Assembly: GCA_030610965.1 (NCBI GenBank)
Contig: JAUWQU010000342.1
Location: 1-5,298, forward strand
DNA length: 5,298 bases
Direction of reading: 5' to 3'
Origin: Phycisphaerae bacterium
GTDB lineage: Bacteria > Planctomycetota > Phycisphaerae > SM23-33
The notes under the pieces: generated by a model
What the model saw: only the letters and a program-made list of their open reading frames with translations
What the model was told of the DNA's origin: nothing
Databases searched by the model: none
Translations under genes and position numbers: made by a program
Shown: positions 1 to 5,298 of the stretch, piece by piece
How the letters are laid out: each line of letters starts with the position of its first letter
Numbering within the stretch: position 1 is the first letter of the stretch

Positions 1-2
1 TG

Positions 3-224
3 AACTATCCGGATGGCCTGAGCAAAGTGACGGCGGAAACAGCCTGGCCGGAAGTCGGCAACGGGCCGCGGGAAAGAGTGGAGAGCCCGTCCTATCGCGC
101 CGGAAAGTATGGGGCATACAAGACCCCGTACCCTATCGGGAAAGAGGATTTCCTGGTCTCGATCATGCACCCGGCGACGAGGAAGTTCAGCCTGTACCTG
201 ATTTATTTGCATTGCTACAGCTAG
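3..224 (+). pseudogene. HzsA-like (hydrazine synthase alpha-like) protein, upstream fragment ending at in-frame TAG
   Basis: The frame is open from the left window edge, so the true start is upstream and not visible. The 73 visible codons before the TAG resemble the middle domain of HzsA-like proteins, with the segment YRAGKYGAYKTPYPIGKEDF followed by FLVS, a pattern I recognise from that family. The frame stops at TAG (222-224) and continues directly, in the same frame and without loss of homology, into the di-heme part downstream, so both pieces belong to one ancestral gene. GTG at 27 or any other internal codon is not a convincing start, because family-like sequence already runs before and through it. 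The residues just before the stop, YLIYLHCYS, look wrong for the family, where I would expect something like YLID-x-HGN-R/K-E before LIY. This is either a pseudogene or a local sequence error. The family assignment is from memory, not from an alignment. Confidence 0.6.
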
Positions 225-1499
225 TTGATCTACACCGGCAAAGATAATGTCTGGCATGCCATGCCGCTCAAGCCGCGTCGAAGGCCGCCAATAATCGCGA
301 ACCGGGTTGAATGGCCCAAGATAGGGCCGAACCAGCGGCCGCTGAAAGATGGGGTTCTTTACAGTGCGAATGTATTCGAGGGCTCGCCGCTGCTTCCCAG
401 GGACAAGGTGAAGTACCTGAGGGTGCTTCAGATTGACGCAAAGACATACACGCCCTGGCGAAAGACGTATCAGCATTCCGGGCCCTCCATCTCCGTTACG
501 CAGGCTGACGGAGTAAAGCGCATCCTGGGAACAACACCCGTCGAACCCGACGGTTCGGTGTGTTTCAGAGTGCCGCCCGGCAAGGCACTTCATTTTCAAT
601 TGTTGGATGAGGATTACCGATGCGTCCAGACCATGCGGTCCTTTACGGGGGTAATGCCCGGCGAGGCCCGCGGGTGCCTCGGCTGCCATGAAGGGCGGCG
701 TTATCCGCCTGTTACTGCAGATGTCGGACTTGCCATGAGCCGCGGCGCCAGGGCCTTGACGCCTCCCCCGTGGGGCGCTGAGGTAAGCGTCGGCTACGAG
801 CGTTTCGTCCAGCCGGTTCTTGACAGGTACTGCGGCAAGTGCCACCAGGGCAATGGCAAGGCGCGAGAAAAGCTGGACTTGACCTTTCGCGATTCCAACC
901 TGCGGGACCCGGTGTATCCCAGTCTGCCCCCGCAGTTCAAAGAGCCGTACGTGACACTTGTCGGCGGCGGCAACAATTGGTACCAACCGGTAAACAGCAA
1001 GTTGATCAACAAGCATGGCCTGCCGATTTCCATTTCGGGGTGCCTGATCGTGGAGGGCTACCGCGAGAGAACCCCCGAGGCGCTGGCAACTCTGAGGCCT
1101 ATGACGCACATGTCTTCGGCCAGCCTGTTGATCAGCAGGGCCATGGACGCCAAACACATCAAGGCCAAAATGGATCCGGAAAGCCTTAGGCGCCTGATCG
1201 GCTGGGTGGACGTTAATGGACCGTATCTCGGTGACGAAGAGATTCGCCAAATGCCGGATCCGACTCGTGAAACAATGTGGGCCAAGCCGGTGCCGGTGGT
1301 GAAGCCGCGATTGAAGACGGCGCCTCGAATCAACCGTTTCAATATCCGCCAGGATGGCGATTCGAGTAAGATTTACCTGCATGTGACGGGGGGGAGGTTA
1401 TCGAACACAGGACCGGGGCATCCGGTGCTTCCCATCGGTTTGTCTGCCGTGACATCCACAAGCAGCCCCAGACCAAAGGGCCCATCCGTCCGCGAATGA
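225..1499 (+). CDS. HzsA-like di-heme cytochrome c domain protein, downstream part of the interrupted gene
   Basis: This 424-codon frame continues the upstream fragment after the TAG at 222-224. The TTG at 225 is simply the next codon; it has no ribosome binding site and falls inside the conserved LIY segment, so I do not regard it as a real start. Two heme-binding CxxCH motifs are visible: CLGCH at 675-689 and CGKCH at 831-845, the second preceded by FVQPVLDRY as in planctomycete cytochrome c domains. Before the first heme lies the HzsA-like middle region (VKYLRVLQ, ILGTTPVEPDGSVCFRVP, VQTMRSF). After the second comes a typical tail: LRRLIGWVDVNGPYLGDEEI and PRLKTAPRINR. Heme attachment needs export to the periplasm, but any signal peptide would be upstream of the window. 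The product is probably a redox or ligand-binding protein; true hydrazine synthase activity is not implied, since the family is much wider than anammox bacteria. Residues after about codon 383 (from 1374) look non-family and may result from a frameshift. Its codon use is less strictly GC-ending than that of the glycosidase gene downstream. Confidence 0.66.
   Translation: MIYTGKDNVWHAMPLKPRRRPPIIANRVEWPKIGPNQRPLKDGVLYSANVFEGSPLLPRDKVKYLRVLQIDAKTYTPWRKTYQHSGPSISVTQADGVKRILGTTPVEPDGSVCFRVPPGKALHFQLLDEDYRCVQTMRSFTGVMPGEARGCLGCHEGRRYPPVTADVGLAMSRGARALTPPPWGAEVSVGYERFVQPVLDRYCGKCHQGNGKAREKLDLTFRDSNLRDPVYPSLPPQFKEPYVTLVGGGNNWYQPVNSKLINKHGLPISISGCLIVEGYRERTPEALATLRPMTHMSSASLLISRAMDAKHIKAKMDPESLRRLIGWVDVNGPYLGDEEIRQMPDPTRETMWAKPVPVVKPRLKTAPRINRFNIRQDGDSSKIYLHVTGGRLSNTGPGHPVLPIGLSAVTSTSSPRPKGPSVRE
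1299..1337 (+). repeat. Tail-motif repeat, copy 1 (VKPRLKTAPRINR)
   Basis: Thirteen codons in the main frame encode VKPRLKTAPRINR. They match copy 2 at 1484-1522 at 8 of 13 residues, with several of the rest conservative (V/I, K/R, L/M, N/D). By my count 24 of 39 bases agree, including ccgcga and the aag that follows the next codon. The two copies are in different reading frames. Confidence 0.5.
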
Positions 1500-1528
1500 A
1501 GACCGCCCCGGTGATCGATCGGCCGTGA
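1385..1528 (+). other. Frame-shifted family-like C-terminal tail ending IRPRMKTAPVIDRP-stop
   Basis: In the frame one base back from the main frame, translation of 1385-1528 ends with GPIRPRMKTAPVIDRP and then TGA (1526-1528). This looks like a normal carboxy-terminus of HzsA-like proteins, whereas the main frame over the same stretch gives a low-complexity tail (TSTSSPRPKGPSVRE). The two frames could be joined at the run of seven G at 1388-1394: restoring a single lost G would carry the main frame into this one and move the stop from 1497-1499 to 1526-1528. Upstream, the alternative frame is closed by TAA at 1367-1369. The alternative is that this is a remnant of a second, paralogous gene joined here by deletion. 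The coding nature of the last 15 codons is well supported by the match to the upstream copy; where the segment begins is uncertain. Confidence 0.5.
1484..1522 (+). repeat. Tail-motif repeat, copy 2 (IRPRMKTAPVIDR)
   Basis: Thirteen codons in the shifted frame encode IRPRMKTAPVIDR, followed by Pro and a stop codon. The conserved core K-T-A-P-x-I-x-R is shared with copy 1. That the copy is followed at once by a stop fits a natural protein end. Confidence 0.5.
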
Positions 1529-1567
1529 ACCGAGTTAAGGGCTGAAGAGAGGCCGTTAGATTGGAAC

Positions 1568-1583
1568 GCTCGCTTCGGCGAGC
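1568..1583 (+). terminator. UUCG hairpin between the HzsA-like gene and the GH116 gene
   Basis: A perfect six-base-pair stem, gctcgc with gcgagc, closes the tetraloop ttcg through a C-G pair, the exceptionally stable cUUCGg type. It lies 40 bases after the shifted-frame stop and 38 bases before the GH116 start. No T-run follows it, so it is not a standard intrinsic terminator. It could limit read-through, protect mRNA ends, or be a structured part of the glycosidase leader. Only the inverted repeat is observed; the role is inferred. Confidence 0.4.
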
Positions 1584-1588
1584 AGGGC

Positions 1589-1621
1589 AGTTGTGTTACC
1601 TCTTGAAAGGAGACAACTCCG
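1589..1621 (+). promoter_or_regulatory. Ribosome binding site of the GH116 gene, possibly inside a hairpin
   Basis: The strong Shine-Dalgarno sequence aaaggag (1606-1612) lies 9 bases before the ATG at 1622, which fixes that start. The flanking bases agttgt (1589-1594) and acaact (1613-1618) are exact reverse complements, so the site falls in the 18-base loop of a possible hairpin, with a further three-base pairing of ctc (1600-1602) and gag (1610-1612). Such folding could modulate translation, but the stem is short and AU-containing, so the effect may be slight. Confidence 0.6.
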
Positions 1622-4207
1622 ATGGCGAAAAGCACCCGCGACGCATGGCCCGCGTTGACGACGTACGACGCAGACCACCTCAATAGGATCGCCTTGCCGC
1701 TGGGAGGGGTCGGGACGGGCACTGTCTCGCTTGGCGGGCGGGGGGACCTGCGAGACTGGGAGGTGGCCAACCGCCCGGCCAAGGGCTTCACGCCGCCGGG
1801 ATGCTTCTTCGCGCTGTGGGCCAAGCCCGCGGGCGATGCCCCGGCCGTGCCGCGATGCCTGGAAGGGCAGATCCCGCCGGAACTCTACGAAGGCGCCTTC
1901 GGCTGCAAGGTGCCCAACCACGGCCTGCCGCGGTTTCGGCATTGTTCGTTCGCGGCGGCGTATCCGCTGGGCCAGGTCTTTTTGACCGATCCCGAAGTGC
2001 CCTTGGACGTGCGCATCGAGGCGTTCAACCCGCTGATTCCCGGCGACGCTGAGGCAAGTGGCATTCCCATGGCCGTGCTGCGGTTCGTGCTTGTCAACCG
2101 CACGTCGAAGCCCGTCAATGCGTCGGTCTGCGGCAGCGTGCTGAACTTCATCGGGGCCGACGGGTCGAACACGCCGATCGGCTTTGCCGGCACGCCGAAC
2201 ATTCGCGGCGTGCTAAAGGCCAACCGCAACGAGCGAGTCAAGGGCCGCGGCGTGCAGGGCGTGAGGATGTCCACCGAGTCCGTGGCCCGGACGGACGAGC
2301 GATTCGGCACGCTTGCCATCGCGACGACGGCGGCCGGGGGCGTCACGGCCCGGACGGCCTGGGCGAGAAAGCCGTGGGGCGGGGCGATTCAGGACTTCTG
2401 GGAGGATTTCTCCATCGACGGGCGGCTCGAAGAGCGGGCCCTCGACGGCCAGGACTCGCCGACGGCGTCGCTGGCGGCCAGGCTCGTCGTCCCGGCCCGG
2501 TCCCGGCGGTCGGTCACGTTCCTGCTGACGTGGCACTTTCCGAACCGCATGTCGTGGACGCCGAAGGCCGCCGAACCCGGCGCTTGCTGTGCGGCCAAGC
2601 CGTGCGATGAAGACCGCGTCGGCAACTACTATACGACGCAGTACGCCGACGCCTGGGACGTCGCCCGCCGGACCGCGCCGCACCTGGCGGACCTCGAGCG
2701 GCGAACCGTCCTGTTCGTCCGCAGCTTCTGCGAGTCCGACCTGCCGGACGCAGTCAAGGACGCCGCCCTGAGCAACCTGACGGCCCTTCGCACGCAGACG
2801 AGCTTCCGCACTGCCGACGGGAACTTCTTCGGTTGGGAGGGCTGCGGCGACACGGCCGGGTGCTGCCCGGGCTCATGCACGCATGTCTGGAACTACGAGT
2901 GGGCGACGGCGATGCTGTTCGGCGACCTGGCCCGCAACATGCGCGAGATCGAACTCGCCCACGCCATGTGCGACGACGGTCGGATGCACTTCCGCGTGCA
3001 GCTTCCGCTGGGGCGCGAGCCGCGGAAGCTCGTCTGCGCGGCCGACGGGCAGATGGGCTGCCTGATGAAGCTCTATCGCGAGTGGCAGTTGTCGGGTGAT
3101 GAGAGCCTGCTGCGTCGGCTTTGGCCGCGGGCGAGGAAGGCCCTGGAGTTCTGCTGGACTCCCGGCGGCTGGGACGCCGACCGCGACGGCGTGATGGAGG
3201 GCTGCCAGCACAACACGATGGACGTCGAGTACTTCGGGCCTAATCCGCAGATGGGCACGTGGTACCTCGGGGCGCTGCGGGCGTGCGAGGAGATGGCCTG
3301 GCACGTCGGCGAGAAGGACTTCGCCGACACCTGCCGCGACCTCTTCGAGCGAGGCAGCCGGTGGATGGACGAGAACCTGTTCAACGGGGAATACTACGAG
3401 CACGAGATCCGCCCGGTGAAGTCCGAGAAGGAAGTGGCCGAGGGGCTGCGGATCGGCATGGGCGCCAAGGACCTGTCCGAGCCGAACCTTCAACTTGGCC
3501 GGGGTTGCCTTGTCGACCAGCTCGTCGGCCAGTACATGGCCCACCTGGCCGGGCTGGGATACCTGCTGAAACCCGCAAACGTGCGCAAGACGCTCCGGAG
3601 CATCCTGAAGTACAATCTCAAACGCGGCTTTCATGGGCACTTCAATCACAACCGCAGTTACGCTCTCGGCGACGAGCAGGCCCTGCTGATGGCCAGCTAC
3701 CCGCGCGGCGGCAGGCCCGCCCAGCCGTTCCCGTACGACACGGAGGTGATGACCGGCTTCGAGTACGCCGCAGCCGTCGGGATGATCCAGGAAGGCATGG
3801 TCAGGCAGGGGCTCGACTGCATCGCCGCGATTCGCGCCCGGTACGACGGGCGAAAGCGAAGCCCCTTCGACGAGGCCGAGTGCGGGCACCATTACGCGCG
3901 TGCCATGACAAGCTGGTCGGCGGCGATTGCGCTGACGGGCTTCGCTTACAGCGGCGTTGACGGGTCGCTGGCGTTTTCGGCGACGGATGGGCCTGCGAGG
4001 TTCTTCTGGTCCAACGGCTCGGCCTGGGGCACGTTCGAGCAGCGCCCCGCGCGCGGCGGGCGGATACGGGCGAAGCTGACCGTACTGTCCGGTCGCCTGC
4101 GGCTGCGCCGGCTGACGCTTGCAGGTGCGGGCCAAGTGGAACTGCCGAGGATGCGGACGATTGCCGCGGGCAAGAGCGTTACACTCGAGGTGCCGAAGAT
4201 GGCGTGA
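1622..4207 (+). CDS. GH116 family beta-glycosidase (GBA2 N-terminal domain plus DUF608 catalytic domain)
   Basis: A retaining glycoside hydrolase of family GH116, which includes bacterial and archaeal beta-glucosidases/beta-xylosidases and human GBA2. The start is ATG with a good ribosome binding site. No signal peptide or membrane segment is seen, so the 861-residue enzyme is probably cytoplasmic. Residues about 20-330 form the N-terminal beta-sandwich domain, opened by the hallmark IALPLGGVGTGTVSLGGRGD and LRDWE. Residues about 380-775 form the (alpha/alpha)6 catalytic domain. The likely acid/base is D534 in NTMDVEYFGPN. The likely nucleophile is E406 in FGWEGCG: the spacing of 128 residues is close to the 127 I recall for Sulfolobus SSO1353 (E335/D462). 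E426 in HVWNYE is a less likely alternative. T532, E751 and R760 fit sugar-contacting positions of the family. DADRDG just before the acid/base resembles a calcium loop. A beta-rich tail of about 87 residues follows the catalytic domain. The substrate cannot be told from sequence; a beta-glucoside or beta-xyloside is the family default. Confidence 0.93.
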   Translation: MAKSTRDAWPALTTYDADHLNRIALPLGGVGTGTVSLGGRGDLRDWEVANRPAKGFTPPGCFFALWAKPAGDAPAVPRCLEGQIPPELYEGAFGCKVPNHGLPRFRHCSFAAAYPLGQVFLTDPEVPLDVRIEAFNPLIPGDAEASGIPMAVLRFVLVNRTSKPVNASVCGSVLNFIGADGSNTPIGFAGTPNIRGVLKANRNERVKGRGVQGVRMSTESVARTDERFGTLAIATTAAGGVTARTAWARKPWGGAIQDFWEDFSIDGRLEERALDGQDSPTASLAARLVVPARSRRSVTFLLTWHFPNRMSWTPKAAEPGACCAAKPCDEDRVGNYYTTQYADAWDVARRTAPHLADLERRTVLFVRSFCESDLPDAVKDAALSNLTALRTQTSFRTADGNFFGWEGCGDTAGCCPGSCTHVWNYEWATAMLFGDLARNMREIELAHAMCDDGRMHFRVQLPLGREPRKLVCAADGQMGCLMKLYREWQLSGDESLLRRLWPRARKALEFCWTPGGWDADRDGVMEGCQHNTMDVEYFGPNPQMGTWYLGALRACEEMAWHVGEKDFADTCRDLFERGSRWMDENLFNGEYYEHEIRPVKSEKEVAEGLRIGMGAKDLSEPNLQLGRGCLVDQLVGQYMAHLAGLGYLLKPANVRKTLRSILKYNLKRGFHGHFNHNRSYALGDEQALLMASYPRGGRPAQPFPYDTEVMTGFEYAAAVGMIQEGMVRQGLDCIAAIRARYDGRKRSPFDEAECGHHYARAMTSWSAAIALTGFAYSGVDGSLAFSATDGPARFFWSNGSAWGTFEQRPARGGRIRAKLTVLSGRLRLRRLTLAGAGQVELPRMRTIAAGKSVTLEVPKMA

Positions 4208-4370
4208 GGGATATAGGCCAGGCCCTTTGGCCGCCAGGAAGGCCGACGGCGGGGGTTGTGCGAAAACCAGCCAGGGAATCCCGGTTAAAGGGGTATGGGC
4301 GCCCCGTAGTCCGCATTACACTGGCGAGACTGAAACTCAACACGCACCGTCGCGACCGAGAGGACAAACG
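4208..4370 (+). other. Intergenic spacer between the GH116 gene and the PQQ-propeller gene
   Basis: This spacer of 163 bases holds no gene. It contains weak inverted repeats: ggcc-cttt-ggcc at 4221-4232; aacc/ggtt with an inner ggg/ccc at 4265-4286; and a six-pair stem with one G-U pair around the palindrome gggcgccc at 4294-4308. None is followed by a T-run, so I call no terminator. A TACACT sequence at 4317-4322 could pass for a -10 box, but no matching -35 element is clear. The next gene has its own ribosome binding site, so it could be transcribed alone or with GH116. Confidence 0.4.
4359..4364 (+). promoter_or_regulatory. Ribosome binding site of the PQQ-propeller gene
   Basis: The sequence agagga ends 6 bases before the ATG at 4371. 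It supports this start, as does the signal peptide that begins exactly at this methionine. Confidence 0.55.
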
Positions 4371-5298
4371 ATGAGAAAGATTTCTCTGTCTGTAATACTG
4401 CTCCTTGCCGCCCATGCATACGCCGGTGAGCTTGAAGACAGCGGCGTCAAAGGCGGGCTGATCGTTGTAGTCGGCTGCGACGACGCGAAGCTGATCGGCC
4501 GGCTCGCCGACAGCGACAAATTCCTCGTCCAGGCGCTCGATACTGACCCTGCGAAAGTCCAAAAGCTGCGTCAGACGCTCGGGAAGCTCGACAGTTACGG
4601 ACGTGTAAGCGCAGCGGTGTTCGGCGGCAAGGCGCTGCCGTACGCGGACAATCTCGTTAACCTGTTGATCGACGCGAGCGGATCGGGCCAGGTCCCCGCC
4701 GACGAAGTCACGCGGGTACTGGCGCCGCGCGGGGTGTCGATTATCGGCGGCGAGAAAGCCGTCAAACCCGTCCCCGCCGACATCGCCGAATGGTCTCACT
4801 ACCTCTACGACTCGAAGAACAACGCCGTGTCGCCTGACAAGAAGGTCTCCACGCCGACGAGCCTGCAGTGGGACAGCGGGCCTCGCTGGTCGCGACATCA
4901 CGATCACATGAGCAGCGTCAGCGCGGTGGTGACCAGCAACGGCAGGATTTTCTCCATTCTCGACGAAGGCCCCAAGGCGTCGATCCAGTATCCGCCCGAG
5001 TGGCGCCTGGTGGCGCGGGATGCGTTCAACGGCAAGTTGCTTTGGAAGCGCAGCATCGCCGAGTGGCACACGGACCTCTGGCCGGCCAAGGCGGGGCCCG
5101 CACAACTGCCCCGACGACTGGTGGCCATTGGCGACAAGGTCTTCGCAACGCTCAGCCGCCACGCTCCGGTCACCATGCTCGAGGCGGCCACCGGCGAGAC
5201 GCTCAAGGCTTTCGCGGGCACGGAACAGACCGAGGAGAGCATCGTATCCGATGGTCAGCTCTTCGTAACGGCCCACGCCAAGGCGCCGCCCGAAGGTA
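4371..5298 (+). CDS. Exported PQQ-like beta-propeller protein with methyltransferase-like N-terminal domain, 3' end outside the window
   Basis: The first 309 codons of a gene that runs off the right edge without a stop. Residues 1-18 are a clear Sec signal peptide (MRK, then a hydrophobic core SLSVILLLAA, then cleavage after AYA), so the protein is exported. Residues about 28-110 resemble a class-I methyltransferase fold: strand LIVVVGCDD (30-38) at the position of motif I, D57-T-D59 after strand two, and LPYADN (89-94) with NLLI (97-100) like motif IV. The glycine-rich GxGxG is missing, so S-adenosylmethionine binding is doubtful. From W141 a PQQ-like propeller begins: EWSHYLYDSKNNAV, then RWSRHHDHMSSVSA with HHDHM at 176-180, then ARDAFNGKLLWKRSI, a blade with the usual A-x-D-x-x-x-G-x-x-L-W pattern. 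I recognise this architecture from planctomycete proteins annotated as PQQ-binding-like or BamB-like. Whether PQQ or another cofactor is bound, or any reaction catalysed, cannot be told. Confidence 0.8.
   Translation, partial: MRKISLSVILLLAAHAYAGELEDSGVKGGLIVVVGCDDAKLIGRLADSDKFLVQALDTDPAKVQKLRQTLGKLDSYGRVSAAVFGGKALPYADNLVNLLIDASGSGQVPADEVTRVLAPRGVSIIGGEKAVKPVPADIAEWSHYLYDSKNNAVSPDKKVSTPTSLQWDSGPRWSRHHDHMSSVSAVVTSNGRIFSILDEGPKASIQYPPEWRLVARDAFNGKLLWKRSIAEWHTDLWPAKAGPAQLPRRLVAIGDKVFATLSRHAPVTMLEAATGETLKAFAGTEQTEESIVSDGQLFVTAHAKAPPEG

Noticed and set aside
225..227. TTG as a genuine start codon for a separate protein
   Set aside because: There is no ribosome binding site before it, it directly follows the TAG, and it cuts a conserved segment in two; a heme protein starting here would also lack an export signal.
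1339..1824. Minus-strand open frame of 161 codons spanning the spacer before the GH116 gene
   Set aside because: It overlaps the conserved start of the GH116 protein and the tail of the HzsA-like gene, and shows no recognisable protein.
2873..4135. Long open frame of 420 codons on the minus strand opposite the GH116 gene
   Set aside because: It lies fully inside a well-supported gene, has no recognisable domain, and long antisense open frames are expected where codons are GC-rich with GC third positions.
4294..4308. Intrinsic terminator at the gggcgccc palindrome after the GH116 gene
   Set aside because: The stem is only six pairs with one G-U pair and a three-base loop, and no T-run follows; kept only as a weak inverted repeat in the spacer entry.
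4179..5276. Open frame of 365 codons on the minus strand opposite the PQQ-propeller gene
   Set aside because: The plus strand has a signal peptide, ribosome binding site and recognisable propeller motifs; the minus-strand translation is rich in Arg and Ala with no family resemblance.
1..5298. Mobile elements, CRISPR array, tRNA or rRNA
   Set aside because: No transposase or integrase-like protein, no regularly spaced repeats, and no tRNA- or rRNA-like sequence was recognised on either strand.

Overview
The window most likely comes from a Planctomycetota or related PVC-group bacterium, probably an uncultured one. Three things suggest this: a di-heme protein of the hydrazine-synthase-alpha-like (HzsA-like) type, an exported PQQ-type beta-propeller protein with a methyltransferase-like N-terminal domain, and a GC-rich GH116 beta-glycosidase. 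This combination is familiar from planctomycete genomes. The assignment rests on recognition of protein families; no 16S or marker gene is present. All genes lie on the + strand.

Positions 1 to about 1528 hold the 3' part of a gene for an exported HzsA-like protein with two CxxCH heme motifs. Its 5' end lies outside the window. The frame is cut by an in-frame TAG at 222-224, inside a short block where several codons depart from the expected family sequence. The 3' end is also odd. The family-like tail motif at 1299-1337 is repeated in another frame at 1484-1522, and a run of seven G at 1388-1394 lies between the two copies. The gene is therefore either decaying or carries local sequence errors.

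Positions 1529-1621 are a short spacer. It has a compact hairpin with a UUCG loop and a strong Shine-Dalgarno site that may sit inside a second hairpin.

Positions 1622-4207 encode a complete 861-residue GH116 glycosidase (GBA2 N-terminal domain plus DUF608 catalytic domain). It has no signal peptide, and its candidate catalytic residues are in place. It is the best-supported gene in the window.

Positions 4208-4370 are a GC-rich spacer with weak inverted repeats and no clear terminator or promoter. From 4371 to the right edge runs the 5' part (309 codons) of a gene for an exported protein: signal peptide, a degenerate class-I methyltransferase-like domain, then the start of a PQQ-like beta-propeller.

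The genes are co-oriented, but the spacers of roughly 90 and 160 bases do not prove an operon. A plausible but unproven division of labour is intracellular glycoside breakdown by GH116 beside two exported proteins of redox or binding type. No mobile element, CRISPR array, tRNA or rRNA was seen.
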